Shown piece after piece: positions 26,624 through 36,269 of a stretch of DNA of 64,000 nucleotides. This DNA is from Cellvibrio polysaccharolyticus. Its GTDB lineage: Bacteria > Pseudomonadota > Gammaproteobacteria > Pseudomonadales > Cellvibrionaceae. A program made the translations under genes and the position numbers. The stretch is taken from assembly GCF_015182315.1 (NCBI RefSeq), contig NZ_PRDL01000001.1, forward strand, positions 3,472,001 through 3,536,000. Direction: 5' to 3'. Each line of letters starts with the position of its first letter. Within the stretch, counting starts at the first letter, position 1. The notes below the pieces were generated by a model. That model worked only from the letters and a program-made list of their open reading frames with translations, was not told the DNA's origin and did no database searches.

Positions 26624-27415
26624 TTAAATAAACTCAGCCAATCGCTTCTGCAATTGCTCGTGCAAAACCGCATCGCCACACGCCAGCACCGTACCGCCCT
26701 GCTGTGGATCGCTACCATCCCACGCGGTAATCACCCCACCGGCACCTTTAATAATCGGAATCAACGCCTGCACATCATAGGTCTTCAAACCCGACTCAAT
26801 AACCGCATCCACCAACCCCATCGCCAACATGCAATAGGCATAACAATCACCGCCAAAACGCACCAACTGGGCATCCGCCGCCACCGCAAAAAAGCCCTCT
26901 CGCTGGCGCTCGTTATCAAACATATCCGGCGTTGTACACATCACCCGGGCACTGCCGATATCCGAACAAGCGCGGGTTTTTAACGGCTGGCCATTACACC
27001 AGGCTCCGGCTGGCGTACCGAGAAAACGCTCGCCGGTAAACGGCTGGTTCATCACCCCGATCACCGGCTGCTCGCCATCATTCAACGCAATCAACGTACC
27101 CCACAACGGCAAGCCGGTAATAAACGCGCGGGTGCCATCAATCGGGTCCAACACCCAGGTCAGGTTGCTGGTGCCCTGGCGGGCGGCATCTTCTTCACCC
27201 ACAATACCGTGCTCCGGGTAACGCGAAATAATCAACGTCCGCATCGCCTGCTCGGCCGCCTTGTCAGCCACAGTTACCGGATCAAATAAACGCCCGCCCT
27301 TATCTTCTACCGCCAACTTCGAACGGAAATAAGGTTTTATCGCCGCCGCCGCCGCTTCGGCGAGTTCTTCAGCAAAGGGTTGCAAGCTGGCAATCTGTTC
27401 AAGAGTCAACGACAT
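26624..27415 (-). CDS. hisN: Inositol-monophosphatase-family phosphatase, HisN-type
   Basis: A 263-residue protein with the lithium-sensitive phosphatase motifs: VTVADKAAEQAMR, GEEDAAR, the metal site WVLDPIDGTRAFITGLPLWG and CYAYCMLAMGLVDAVIESGLKTYDVQALIPIIKGAGG (read in parts). This pattern fits histidinol-phosphate phosphatases of the HisN type, which finish histidine synthesis in bacteria that lack the HisB phosphatase. Other inositol-type phosphatases remain possible. It is a single gene divergent from the TetR gene. No other his gene is in the window. Confidence 0.82.
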   Translation of the reverse strand: MSLTLEQIASLQPFAEELAEAAAAAIKPYFRSKLAVEDKGGRLFDPVTVADKAAEQAMRTLIISRYPEHGIVGEEDAARQGTSNLTWVLDPIDGTRAFITGLPLWGTLIALNDGEQPVIGVMNQPFTGERFLGTPAGAWCNGQPLKTRACSDIGSARVMCTTPDMFDNERQREGFFAVAADAQLVRFGGDCYAYCMLAMGLVDAVIESGLKTYDVQALIPIIKGAGGVITAWDGSDPQQGGTVLACGDAVLHEQLQKRLAEFI

Positions 27416-27573
27416 ATCAATACATCCACAAAAAATAGAGCCCGAGGAAAATACCTGACCGATGCCGAAAACCGGCCTGTTTGTCGGTGGGCATTTGCCT
27501 CTGGCAGGGTTAGGCGGTTAGAGTAGTTGGCCTTATTATTCCATAATTGATTTTTTTCTTACGGGTTATTCAC

Positions 27574-28218
27574 ATGCTTTCTCACCTGTCGCAGCTGACA
27601 GTGGCTCAGCCGGAAACTCCGGCAGCCTTGCGCCTGCAACATGCCGCGCTGCTGCGTTTTGAAAAACAGGGTTTTGACGCAACCTCGCTGGCTGAAATTG
27701 CCGCCGATGCCGGTATTAAAAAGCCGTCCATTTACGCGCACTTCAAAAGCAAAGACGCCTTGTTCCTGAGCCTGGTAGCGCCAGCTATTGCCCAGCAACT
27801 GGACTATGCCCGCGAGAAATTGACCAGTGGTGATGACCTGCGCGCGTCCTTGCAGCACTACATGGAAGACATTCGCGTACGCTACGAAACCTCACCGCAA
27901 ATGCGCTTTTGGCTGCGCACTTTTTTTCTGCCGCCAGCAGAACTCTATGACATTATCATTGAAGCCTTACACGTCTATATGGCAGAAATGGAAACTATTA
28001 TTCGCCAGGCTTTTGCCGGTTCATCACTGCTCAACCCCGAGCACGGTTTAAACGCTGACGCGCTCGCCTCTGCCTACCTTGGCATTCTCGACAGCATTCA
28101 GGCCGAGTTACTGTACGGCGGCGCGTTAAAATTCGAGCGCCGCTGCGCCTCGCTCTGGAAGGTGTTTGACCTCGCCTTGAAGACCTGCAACCACCCGCAG
28201 CAGGACAGCAAATCCTGA
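27574..28218 (+). CDS. TetR/AcrR-family transcriptional regulator
   Basis: About 214 residues. The N-terminal HTH is visible as LLRFEKQGFDATSLAEIAADAGIKKPSIYAHFKSKDALF, read in two parts (about residues 26-64). The C-terminal ligand domain is helical and poorly conserved. The ATG at 27574 is chosen over an upstream start at 27547, since the family usually begins about 20-25 residues before the HTH. It precedes the catecholate receptor by about 300 bases on the same strand and may regulate it or the siderophore cluster. Ligand and targets are unknown. Confidence 0.85.
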   Translation: MLSHLSQLTVAQPETPAALRLQHAALLRFEKQGFDATSLAEIAADAGIKKPSIYAHFKSKDALFLSLVAPAIAQQLDYAREKLTSGDDLRASLQHYMEDIRVRYETSPQMRFWLRTFFLPPAELYDIIIEALHVYMAEMETIIRQAFAGSSLLNPEHGLNADALASAYLGILDSIQAELLYGGALKFERRCASLWKVFDLALKTCNHPQQDSKS

Positions 28219-28519
28219 ATTTTTCCGCCCCCGTGTCGCCTCTTGTTTCATTTACTATCTCATTGAAAAGCCGATAATTTTTCCTTTATGGGGATTTTTT
28301 CGAGCCAGACTCACGCCCAATAACGAGTGATAATCTGTTGCATTTGCACTTGAATCGCTTTAACCTCTGCCGCCAATTGCGATGAAGCGGCCTATACCCG
28401 GCACCGCCATCCTCTGAAAAGCCTGCAGAAAGACGGAACTCACCCGCTGCCTGACAGTGCTTTTTTTTGAACCCGCCTTAACTAACGAACGATAGGTTTT
28501 GACGTACAGGATACCGCTC
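28219..28519 (+). promoter_or_regulatory. Leader of the siderophore receptor with a weak Fur-box-like site
   Basis: No gene is seen in these 301 bases. GATAATCTGTTGCATTTGC (28329-28347) matches the 19-bp Fur consensus at about 11 positions, with GATAAT complete. An iron-regulated promoter is expected before such a receptor, but the site is weak and could be chance. Confidence 0.3.
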
Positions 28520-30514
28520 ATGATGACCATCTCCCCCGCCACCCTGATTAAACCCCTCGCGTTACTGATCGCCGGCCTCACTGCCGGTAACGCCTTGGCA
28601 CAAACCGGCCAGCCTGCCGATGCACTGAAAACGGTAGTGGTGACAGCTTCCGGTTTCGAGCAGGAAATCAAAGATGCACCGGCCTCCATCAGCGTGATTG
28701 GTAAAGAAGATCTCGACAACAAGTTCTACCGCAACGTGATTGATGCACTGCAGGATGCACCCGGGGTGATCGTTACCGGCGGTGGCGATTCCCAGGACAT
28801 CAGCCTGCGTGGCATGGGCAGCCAGTACACCCTGATGCTGGTCGACGGCAAGCGCCAATCTTCACGTGAGACCCGCACCAACAGTGACAGCGGCGGTGTA
28901 GAAGGCGGCTGGACACCACCCATTGCGGCTATTGAGCGTATTGAAATTGTGCGCGGCCCCATGTCGTCCCTGTATGGTTCGGATGCCATTGGTGGCGTAA
29001 TCAATATCATCACCCGTAAGGTGCCGAAAGATTGGGGCGGTGAAGTACGCCTCGACTCCACGCTGCAAGAGCGCAGCGAATCCGGCAATATTTATCAGGG
29101 CAATTTTTACCTCGGTGGCCCGATTAAAACCGACACACTCGGGGTACAAATTTATGGCCAGTACAGCGAGCGTGAAGAAGATGAAATTTTCAGCGGTTAT
29201 CGCGAACGCAAAAGCAATAACGTCACCGCCAAACTCGCTTATACCCCCAACGAAAACCACGATATTGAATTCGAAGCCGGTACATCCCGTCAGCGGGTTT
29301 ACAGTACCCTGGGCAAAACCGTAGCGCCGCTGGCCGCTGGCGAAGCCTGCGGACGCAATGGCTGCCCGGCGTCTTCTTTTACCGACTACCAGAACACCAA
29401 ATGGCAGTTGTCGCACACCGGCCGCTTCACAGAAAGCATTTCCGACTCTTACATTAAATACGAAGAGTTCGACAACCTTGCGCGGCAAATGAAAATTCGC
29501 AACACCGATGCACAAAGCAATTTCACTACCGTGTACGCCGACGTGCACACAGTCACCACCGGTGTTGCCTATAACTACCAGGACCTTAGCGACCAAACCG
29601 GCAACCAGCTGGCTACCGGCATCACCGATATTGATCGTTACCAATGGTCGGTTTTTGCCGAAGACGAATGGCAATTGCTGGATAGCTTCGCTTTGACCGG
29701 CGGCCTGCGTTACGACAAGGATGAAAATTACGGTGACCATTTCAGCCCGCGTATTTACGGTGTCTGGCATGTGGCTGAGGCATGGACATTAAAAGGCGGT
29801 GTATCCACCGGCTTCCGCGCACCCGATTTACGCCAGACGGTTCCCGGCTGGGGGCAGGTAAGTCGCGGCGGTAATATGTATGGCAATCCGAATCTGGAAG
29901 CTGAAAAATCAATCAGCAATGAAATCGGTATTCACTACGGTAGTGAAGGCGGTTTGAATGCCAGCTTCACCGTTTTCTACAACGACTTCGACGATAAAAT
30001 TACCCGCGTTGCTTGTCCGGAAACACAGTGTACCGAAGGCCCCAACCAATTCGGCTCAAACCCCACTACTTATGTCAACGTCGATAAGGCCATTACTCAG
30101 GGTGTTGAAGCCACTATCAAATTGCCGCTGACTGCAACCTTGTCATTAAAAGGTAATTACACCTACACCGACTCTGAACAAAAAAGTGGCCCCAACCAGG
30201 GCCAGCCGTTAAACCAGCTGCCCGAACATTTGCTGCACGCCACGCTGGATTGGAAACCGAGTGACGCACTCAGTGCCTGGGCGCGCGTGAATTATCGCGG
30301 CAAGGAAAGCCAGCCGATCACCGCCGCGTCTGCCAGTACTACGCGTGCACCGTCTTATACCTTTGTGGATACCGGAGCGACCTGGCATTTTGACAAGAGC
30401 CTGTCTTTCTCTGCGGGTATTTACAACCTGCTCGACAAGGAATTGGATATTGATGAGTACGGTTATATAGAAGATGGCCGTCGTTACTGGCTGGGTGCGA
30501 CCTACACATTCTGA
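28520..30514 (+). CDS. TonB-dependent siderophore receptor (CirA/IrgA-like)
   Basis: About 664 residues with a signal peptide (ending GNALAQ). The plug domain begins LKTVVVTASGFEQEIKDAPASISVIGKEDL in two parts. It holds ISLRGMGSQYTLMLVDGKRQSSRETR and IERIEIVRGPMSSLYGSDAIGGVINIITRK, a close match to the CirA/IrgA/FepA catecholate receptor pattern. The protein ends WLGATYTF with the terminal Phe. It should import a catecholate-type ferric siderophore with TonB. The ATG at 28520 has AGGA nearby; a TTG at 28499 is less likely. The binding protein and ABC transporter for the next step follow directly, so 28.5-34.5 kb is one uptake module. Confidence 0.9.
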   Translation: MMTISPATLIKPLALLIAGLTAGNALAQTGQPADALKTVVVTASGFEQEIKDAPASISVIGKEDLDNKFYRNVIDALQDAPGVIVTGGGDSQDISLRGMGSQYTLMLVDGKRQSSRETRTNSDSGGVEGGWTPPIAAIERIEIVRGPMSSLYGSDAIGGVINIITRKVPKDWGGEVRLDSTLQERSESGNIYQGNFYLGGPIKTDTLGVQIYGQYSEREEDEIFSGYRERKSNNVTAKLAYTPNENHDIEFEAGTSRQRVYSTLGKTVAPLAAGEACGRNGCPASSFTDYQNTKWQLSHTGRFTESISDSYIKYEEFDNLARQMKIRNTDAQSNFTTVYADVHTVTTGVAYNYQDLSDQTGNQLATGITDIDRYQWSVFAEDEWQLLDSFALTGGLRYDKDENYGDHFSPRIYGVWHVAEAWTLKGGVSTGFRAPDLRQTVPGWGQVSRGGNMYGNPNLEAEKSISNEIGIHYGSEGGLNASFTVFYNDFDDKITRVACPETQCTEGPNQFGSNPTTYVNVDKAITQGVEATIKLPLTATLSLKGNYTYTDSEQKSGPNQGQPLNQLPEHLLHATLDWKPSDALSAWARVNYRGKESQPITAASASTTRAPSYTFVDTGATWHFDKSLSFSAGIYNLLDKELDIDEYGYIEDGRRYWLGATYTF

Positions 30515-30545
30515 TAACCGTTACTGCCACAGCGGCACAAAGCGA

Positions 30546-30700
30546 GTTTGGCGTCGGGATATTTTTTCCAAAACCGCCGAGTCATAGACGACCGCCATGG
30601 ATGGCGGAAGTTAGAGCAATGCAGGAGCAATTGCCGCCGACTCGTCTGAGCTACAGGGAAGTATTTATGCGTTTTTGGAAAAAATATCCCGATGACAAAC
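30546..30700. repeat. Dispersed hairpin repeat, copy 2
   Basis: Arms 30546-30573 and 30673-30700 pair over 28 bases with two mismatches and contain a T6/A6 tract. Inner small hairpins are CCGCCA-TGGA-TGGCGG, GCAAT/ATTGC and CTAC-AGGGA-AGTA. It lies between the receptor and the binding-protein genes. Ends (GAGTTTG, CAAACGGAC) and interior (GCCATGGATGGC, TTTATGCG) match copies 1 and 3. Confidence 0.8.
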
Positions 30701-30759
30701 GGACAGGGAATGTTATTAAAAAATTGTATCTGTTCGCCTTTCGAAACCGAGGATTTTTT

Positions 30760-31722
30760 ATGAACCAGACTGCTCGATCGTTTCGCTCCACATTGCCCCG
30801 CTTTCGCCAATCCTTATTGGTACTGCTCTCCCTGAGCACACTGTCTTTTGCCAGCCATGCAGAAACCATTAGCGTGCAACACGCACAGGGCACGGCACAA
30901 GTACCGATAAAACCCGCAAAAGTCGTGGTGTTTGATCTGGCAACACTCGACACGTTGCGCACACTCAACATTGCCGATGTCGTCATCGGCGTACCGGAAA
31001 CGCCCTACCCGAAACACCTGAGCCATTTCCAGGAAGCCAGCTACACCCGCGTCGGCTCATTGTTTGAACCGAATTACGAAGTGGTCAACCAGTTAAAACC
31101 GGAACTGGTTATTGTGGGTGGACGCTCCGGCCCCAAACAACCGGACCTTGCCAAACTGGCGCCAACCATTGACCTGACCGTCAATCAGGAAAACCCGGTT
31201 AGCAACGTGGACAGTAACGTGCGCTTGCTCGGTAAAATTTTTGATAAAGAAGCAGCGGCAGAAGCCGAGTTGAAAAAAATGCACGATGCCATTGCAGCAT
31301 TAAAACAAAAAGCCTCCGGCGCAGGCACCGGCCTGATTGTGCTCACCACCGGCGGCAAGATGAGTGCCTACGGCCCCGGCTCACGCTTTGGCATCATTCA
31401 CGATGTGTTCGGTTTCAAACCGGCGGTTACCGATTTGAAAGAATCCAACCACGGCCAGGCCATTTCTTTCGAGTTTATTTTGAAAACCAACCCGGACTGG
31501 ATATTTGTGGTAGACCGCGATGTCGCTATCGGTTCTGAAGGTCAGTCGGCCGCGAAGCTGCTCGACAACGCGCTGGTGCGCAAAACCAATGCGTGGAAAA
31601 AGCAGCAGGTGGTTTATCTCGATTCTTTCAACTGGTACCTGCTGGCCAGCGCCGGATTAACGGCAATGCAGGAAAACATTCAGCAATTGTCTGATGCGGT
31701 CAGCGCCCACCAGCACCATTGA
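30760..31722 (+). CDS. Siderophore ABC transporter substrate-binding protein (FatB/VctP-like)
   Basis: A 320-residue periplasmic protein with a signal peptide (ending FASHAE). The class III binding-protein fold is shown by VPIKPAKVVVFDLATLDTLRTL, YTRVGSLFEPNYEVVNQLKPELVIVGGR (in parts) and LLASAGLTAMQENIQQL. The pattern matches FatB/VctP/YclQ-type proteins that bind catecholate or carboxylate siderophores. GAGGA stands eight bases before the ATG at 30760; the longer frame upstream runs through the hairpin repeat and is not coding. The permease genes follow after a stem-loop, which may set a higher level of this protein. Confidence 0.9.
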   Translation: MNQTARSFRSTLPRFRQSLLVLLSLSTLSFASHAETISVQHAQGTAQVPIKPAKVVVFDLATLDTLRTLNIADVVIGVPETPYPKHLSHFQEASYTRVGSLFEPNYEVVNQLKPELVIVGGRSGPKQPDLAKLAPTIDLTVNQENPVSNVDSNVRLLGKIFDKEAAAEAELKKMHDAIAALKQKASGAGTGLIVLTTGGKMSAYGPGSRFGIIHDVFGFKPAVTDLKESNHGQAISFEFILKTNPDWIFVVDRDVAIGSEGQSAAKLLDNALVRKTNAWKKQQVVYLDSFNWYLLASAGLTAMQENIQQLSDAVSAHQHH

Positions 31723-31748
31723 TATTGATGATATTCCGTTGAATACAC

Positions 31749-31781
31749 ACGGCGGTTTGCACATGACGGGCAAACCGCCGT
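31749..31781 (+). promoter_or_regulatory. Intercistronic stem-loop between binding protein and permease genes
   Basis: ACGGCGGTTTG (31749-31759) and CAAACCGCCGT (31771-31781) form an 11-bp perfect stem with an 11-base loop and no T-run. Such hairpins often protect the 3' end of the upstream message, so the binding protein is made in excess over the permease. Confidence 0.7.
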
Positions 31782-31790
31782 TGGTCATTA

Positions 31791-32801
31791 ATGATGAAGC
31801 CCATGTTAATACACCCCGGTAGCAACCCGCTCACCAGCTCGTATCGCTTACTGTTACTACCCACTATTTTTCTGCTGGCGCTATCGCTGATCAGTATCAG
31901 CATCGGCGTGGGTGATTTTTCTTTTTCTCACCTGTGGGCCGATAACGACGATGCCGACGTGTGGCAACTGCTGGTAATCAGCCGCCTGCCGCGCACCCTC
32001 GCCCTGATTTTATCGGGTATGACATTGGCCGTTGCCGGGTTGATTATGCAAATGCTGGTGCGCAACCGCTTTGTAGAACCCTCTACCGCAGGCACCATTG
32101 AATCGGCCACGCTGGGTATTTTACTGGTCACGCTGATTGCCCCCGATACGCCGGTGTTTATTAAAATGCTGGTGGCCGGTGCATTTTCCATGATGGGCAC
32201 GCTGGTATTTATGGCGTTGTTGTCGCGGGTGCCGCTGCGTTCGCCGTATCTGGTACCGCTTATTGGCCTGGTACTCGGCGGTGTGGTGCTGGCCTGTACC
32301 ACCTTTGTCGCTTACCGTTTTGATCTGGTGCAATCACTGCATGCGTGGACCATCGGTGATTTTTCCGGTGTATTGCAAGGCCGCTATGAATTGTTGTGGA
32401 TAGGTTTATTACTGGCGCTGCTGGCCTGTTTTGCGGCGGATCGTTTTACCGTTGCCGGCATGGGCGAAGCCTTTACCACCAACCTGGGGTTGAATCACCG
32501 GGCGCTGACATTGTTCGGGCTGCTGGTGGTATCCGGCATCTCTGCCACGGTGGTGATCACCTCCGGCAATATTCCTTTTCTCGGTTTGATTGTGCCCAAC
32601 ATTGTCAGCTTGCTGTTCGGCGATAATATGCGGCAGTCCATCCCGTGGGTTGCGCTGCTGGGCGGAACCTTTGTACTGCTGTGCGATATCATCGGTCGCC
32701 TTATTTATTACCCTTACGAAATTCCTATCGGTACAGTCGTTGGTGTGATTGGCAGTATTCTTTTTCTGACGATATTGTTTGGCAGACGCAACCGTGCTTA
32801 A
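31791..32801 (+). CDS. Iron-siderophore ABC transporter permease (FatD/VctD-like)
   Basis: A 336-residue FecCD-family permease with about nine or ten membrane segments. Diagnostic parts are LLVISRLPRTLALILSGMTLAVAGLIMQMLVRN (in parts) with the conserved R-[LM]-PR and GLIMQ-like motifs, and VVITSGNIPFLGLIVPNIVSLLFG at the coupling region. Two ATGs (31791 and 31794) are possible and no strong ribosome site is seen, in keeping with coupling past the hairpin. It pairs with the next permease. Confidence 0.92.
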   Translation: MMKPMLIHPGSNPLTSSYRLLLLPTIFLLALSLISISIGVGDFSFSHLWADNDDADVWQLLVISRLPRTLALILSGMTLAVAGLIMQMLVRNRFVEPSTAGTIESATLGILLVTLIAPDTPVFIKMLVAGAFSMMGTLVFMALLSRVPLRSPYLVPLIGLVLGGVVLACTTFVAYRFDLVQSLHAWTIGDFSGVLQGRYELLWIGLLLALLACFAADRFTVAGMGEAFTTNLGLNHRALTLFGLLVVSGISATVVITSGNIPFLGLIVPNIVSLLFGDNMRQSIPWVALLGGTFVLLCDIIGRLIYYPYEIPIGTVVGVIGSILFLTILFGRRNRA

Positions 32802-33762
32802 AAATATACTGCATACTCGCCCATCATTCGTGCTGTTATTGCTTTCAGTAACAGCGGTAATTTGCATCATTTTATTTATGACGCTCGGCGTAAAAGGCCA
32901 ATGGGATTTTGCGTTGCCGCTACGCGCAGGCAAAATCGCCGCCTTGATACTGGTGGCTTTTTGTATTGGCATTTCGGCAGTAGTGTTTCAAACCATCAGC
33001 CACAATCGCATTCTTACGCCGGGCATTATGGGATTTGATGCACTCTATATACTGATAGAAACACTGGCGTTATTTGTATTCGGGTTAAATATTTCCGGGC
33101 ACATCGCCACCAGCGGCATGTTTGTGCTTGAAGTTGCGGTGATGACCGGCTTCGCCTGCCTGTTATTTTACAGTTTGTTTTCCGGCGGTGTTCGCAGCCT
33201 GCATTTAATTCTGCTGGCCGGCATTGTGTTCGGGCTGATGTTCCGCAGCTTGTCGGCGTTTATGATCCGCATCATTGACCCCAACGAATTTGTCATTTTG
33301 CAAGATCGCTTGTTCGCCAGCTTCAATCAAGTCAATACCAGCCTGCTGGTCATTTCCATTGTTACCGTTGCCCTCACCAGCATGATTGGCTGGCGCCTGC
33401 GGCATCAATACGATGTGCTCTCGCTGGGGCGCGATATCGCCGTTAATCTGGGTGTGCCTTATAAACGGACGCTCATGCTGACGCTGGTATTAATTTCGGT
33501 ATTTGTGTCGGTATCTACCGCGCTGGTTGGCCCGGTACTTTTTCTCGGTTTGCTGGTGAGTAATCTTGCCTACACGCTAACCGGCTCTGACAAACACCGC
33601 TATACCTTACCGGCAGCTGTTTTATTGGGCGTGGTGTTTCTGGTGGGCGGGCAAACACTGCTGGAACGGGTTTTTGAATTGACTACGCCGCTCAGCGTGG
33701 CAATCGAATTTATCGGCGGCTTGTTGTTTATTTATCTGGTAACTCGCAAGGGGCGCGTATGA
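32794..33762 (+). CDS. Iron-siderophore ABC transporter permease (FatC/VctG-like)
   Basis: About 322 residues, FecCD family, with about nine membrane segments. ISAVVFQTISHNRILTPGIMGFDALYILIETLALF (in parts) and LVGPVLFLGLLVSNLAYTLTG are typical. The start is taken as the GTG at 32794, which overlaps the upstream stop; a TTG at 32779 is also possible. It overlaps the ATPase gene by four bases (ATGA). It forms the membrane channel with the FatD-like subunit. Confidence 0.9.
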   Translation: MLKNILHTRPSFVLLLLSVTAVICIILFMTLGVKGQWDFALPLRAGKIAALILVAFCIGISAVVFQTISHNRILTPGIMGFDALYILIETLALFVFGLNISGHIATSGMFVLEVAVMTGFACLLFYSLFSGGVRSLHLILLAGIVFGLMFRSLSAFMIRIIDPNEFVILQDRLFASFNQVNTSLLVISIVTVALTSMIGWRLRHQYDVLSLGRDIAVNLGVPYKRTLMLTLVLISVFVSVSTALVGPVLFLGLLVSNLAYTLTGSDKHRYTLPAAVLLGVVFLVGGQTLLERVFELTTPLSVAIEFIGGLLFIYLVTRKGRV

Positions 33763-34517
33763 TCAAGGTCTCGTCAGTATCCAAACATTACGGTGATACT
33801 ACGGTAGTTAATGATGTGAGCCTGGAAATTCCCGCCAAAGGCGTTACCGCTATTATTGGTCCTAACGGCGCTGGAAAATCCACGCTGCTTTCCATGATCA
33901 GCCGCCTGTTGCCGATGAGCCAGGGGCAAATCACCGTAGACAGCCTGGATGTGGTCACTACCGACAGCAAACAACTGGCAAAACGTCTCGCCATTTTGCG
34001 CCAGGACAATCACCTGCCGCTGCGATTAACCGTGCGCGACCTGGTTGCCTTTGGCCGTTTCCCGCACTCCGGCGGCCGCCTCACCACGCAAGACAAACCC
34101 ATTATTGAGCAAGCAATTGCCTATTTGAATCTGCAAAACCTCGCCGACCGTTTTCTGGATGAATTATCCGGTGGCCAGCGCCAGCGCGCCTTTGTTGCCA
34201 TGGTGCTCTGCCAGGACACCGACTACGTTTTACTCGACGAGCCGCTTAACAACCTCGACATGCGCCATGCCGTAGACATGATGAAAACCTTGCGCCGAGC
34301 TGCCGATGAACTCGGCAAAACCGTGGTACTGGTACTGCACGACATCAACTTTGCCTCCTGCTACGCGGATCAAATCATCGCCATGAAAAACGGCCACCTC
34401 GCTTTGCAAGGCAGCCCGGAAACCGTGATTACCGAAGAAAATCTACGGGATATTTATGAGTTGGATATTCAGGTCAATGAAATTGATGGGCAGAGGATTT
34501 GTGTTTATTACCGATAA
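33759..34517 (+). CDS. Iron-siderophore ABC transporter ATPase (FatE/VctC-like)
   Basis: A 252-residue ATPase with Walker A GPNGAGKST (about residues 33-41), the signature LSGGQRQRAFVAMVL, Walker B YVLLDEPLNNLD and switch histidine VLVLHDINFA. It powers the two permeases above. The start overlaps the upstream stop by four bases, so translation is coupled. It ends 20 bases from the convergent DUF418 gene, with no clear terminator in the gap. Confidence 0.94.
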   Translation: MIKVSSVSKHYGDTTVVNDVSLEIPAKGVTAIIGPNGAGKSTLLSMISRLLPMSQGQITVDSLDVVTTDSKQLAKRLAILRQDNHLPLRLTVRDLVAFGRFPHSGGRLTTQDKPIIEQAIAYLNLQNLADRFLDELSGGQRQRAFVAMVLCQDTDYVLLDEPLNNLDMRHAVDMMKTLRRAADELGKTVVLVLHDINFASCYADQIIAMKNGHLALQGSPETVITEENLRDIYELDIQVNEIDGQRICVYYR

Positions 34518-34536
34518 CGCCCTCAAATAGCTTCCC

Positions 34537-35790
34537 TTATTTTTGTTGCTTTTTGGCAAATGACTGGAATGACAGGTAGGTGCCTGAGCGCCACAACCAC
34601 TCCAGGGGGCCGTACAAATAATATTTAAGCCATACATAACTAAACGCCCCTTGAACCACATAAATAAATAACCCAAGAATGACCAGAGCGAAATTCCCCC
34701 ATGACGCAAAGGTAAAACCAAATGCCCATGGAGCAAACAAAATGCTACCGATGACACCTTGCATAATATAGTTGGTCAACGCGGCTCGACCATAAGGAGA
34801 TAATACGTCCAGGTAGCGACCAAACCGTTGAGAATAATAAAGTGCGAGGAACCCGCTCACCAACGCACCTGACCAGGTTACCAAACTGAGGTCATTGAGC
34901 GTCTGGGAAAAAACAACGGCCCAAGACAGATGCACACCATTCGCCCTGAAAAATACACGAGTGTCTTGCTCAGGCATCAACATTTGTAATATACCAATGG
35001 CGATTGTGACAGCGGTAAAGCCCGTAAATAGCCGTAATAATCGAGGCTTGTGCAGTTGAGCACTTTCCAGAAAACGGCTTCGGCCTACTAACAGCCCTAA
35101 TATAAACAAAGCAAAAGTCACATAGCCTCTTCCTATAAAGCCAAATTGATAATTAATCTTGCCTTCGAGACGTTCCGCATAGTTATATTTCGCCGAGTTG
35201 ATAAAAGAAGGGTTAGCGATATGTTCGGGCTGGCCCATGCCGGTCTGTTGTTCAGTATTGACTACTTGCTCCGATAAACCGAGCTCAGCCACCACCTGTT
35301 GATTATGAAAGTGAACCTGAATAACACGCGGCGCCCCCAGCATTAGCACAACAAATAGAACCAGCAATACCCCTGTTTTTACCCGATACAGCATTAACAA
35401 CAGCAGGCCAAAAAGAGCATAAACGGAGATAATTTCAACGTTATAAAACGAATGGCACAATAATCCGAATAGCATCAATAAAACCATTCGCCATACAAAG
35501 CGGCCTCGAAAGTCGATCCCCTTTTTCGCAGCTTTATCAATTTGTATGAATAAGCTCATACCAAACAAAAAAGCGAAAATATTGACAAAGCGCCCCATCA
35601 CTATATTGCTGCCTACCCACTGCATTCCAGCATCCAATGCCGGAAAATGAAGTATTGTTCCGGTAGCCGGGACAAATCCATAACCAAAGCTTTGCAGCAT
35701 ATGCATCACAATGATACCAAGCAAGGCAAACCCGCGCAGTGCATCCAGGGCAGTAATACGTTTCAGCGGGGAAGATAATGAGGATGACAT
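34537..35790 (-). CDS. DUF418 family membrane protein
   Basis: A 417-residue protein with about ten membrane segments. It starts RITALDALRGFALLGIIVMHMLQSF, the family opening of DUF418/YeiB-like proteins, which are related to acyltransferase-3-type membrane proteins. The C-terminal LSPYGRAALTNYIMQGVIGSILF is the second family hallmark. Function is not established. It is convergent with the siderophore ATPase gene and divergent from the hydrolase cluster. Confidence 0.85.
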   Translation of the reverse strand: MSSSLSSPLKRITALDALRGFALLGIIVMHMLQSFGYGFVPATGTILHFPALDAGMQWVGSNIVMGRFVNIFAFLFGMSLFIQIDKAAKKGIDFRGRFVWRMVLLMLFGLLCHSFYNVEIISVYALFGLLLLMLYRVKTGVLLVLFVVLMLGAPRVIQVHFHNQQVVAELGLSEQVVNTEQQTGMGQPEHIANPSFINSAKYNYAERLEGKINYQFGFIGRGYVTFALFILGLLVGRSRFLESAQLHKPRLLRLFTGFTAVTIAIGILQMLMPEQDTRVFFRANGVHLSWAVVFSQTLNDLSLVTWSGALVSGFLALYYSQRFGRYLDVLSPYGRAALTNYIMQGVIGSILFAPWAFGFTFASWGNFALVILGLFIYVVQGAFSYVWLKYYLYGPLEWLWRSGTYLSFQSFAKKQQK

Positions 35791-36269
35791 AATTGTTTAC
35801 ACTCGTTAGCAAGACGTCAAATTTCGCATTTGCTTTTTATAAAAAAGCACTGAGATAAAAGCACAGAGACAGGTGGCATATCAGGAGATCTATTTTTAAT
35901 TTATTTTCAGAGTAAAACCTTGAAAACAAGCCAACACGATTTATCTCAACTAAAATCTATCAATTACAGATTTCTATTTTTTATCCGGAAAAAACCATTA
36001 CAGAGTAATAACATTTATTCCGTCATTCAACCGTACAATCTTAATTCTGCAAAAAGACTATCCGGCAGATTTTATCCTGAATCAAATTAACAATATTAAA
36101 ATAATTACAGAAATTACGAATGGCACTGAAAGTAAGAGCAACAAAATAGATAACTGACAAAATTGTTATCTAACTGTCAGTATCAAGTCAGTCAGCAATA
36201 GCTATACTCCTGACTATCAGAGCGTTCAGCTAGTCCGCGCGGTCGGCATAGCGAAGTGAGGAATACAGC
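35791..36269. promoter_or_regulatory. AT-rich divergent intergenic region with overlapping dyads
   Basis: The 479 bases hold no gene. Two overlapping inverted repeats lie about 90-120 bases before the hydrolase start: AGATAAC (36148-36154) / GTTATCT (36165-36171) and ACTGACA (36153-36159) / TGTCAGT (36175-36181), followed by AAGTCAGTCAG. Such dyads suit a dimeric regulator, but none is encoded beside it. Confidence 0.4.

Noticed and set aside
26440..28491. Shared 12-mer AACTAACGAACG at 26440 and 28480
   Set aside because: Repeats of this length are expected by chance in 64 kb.
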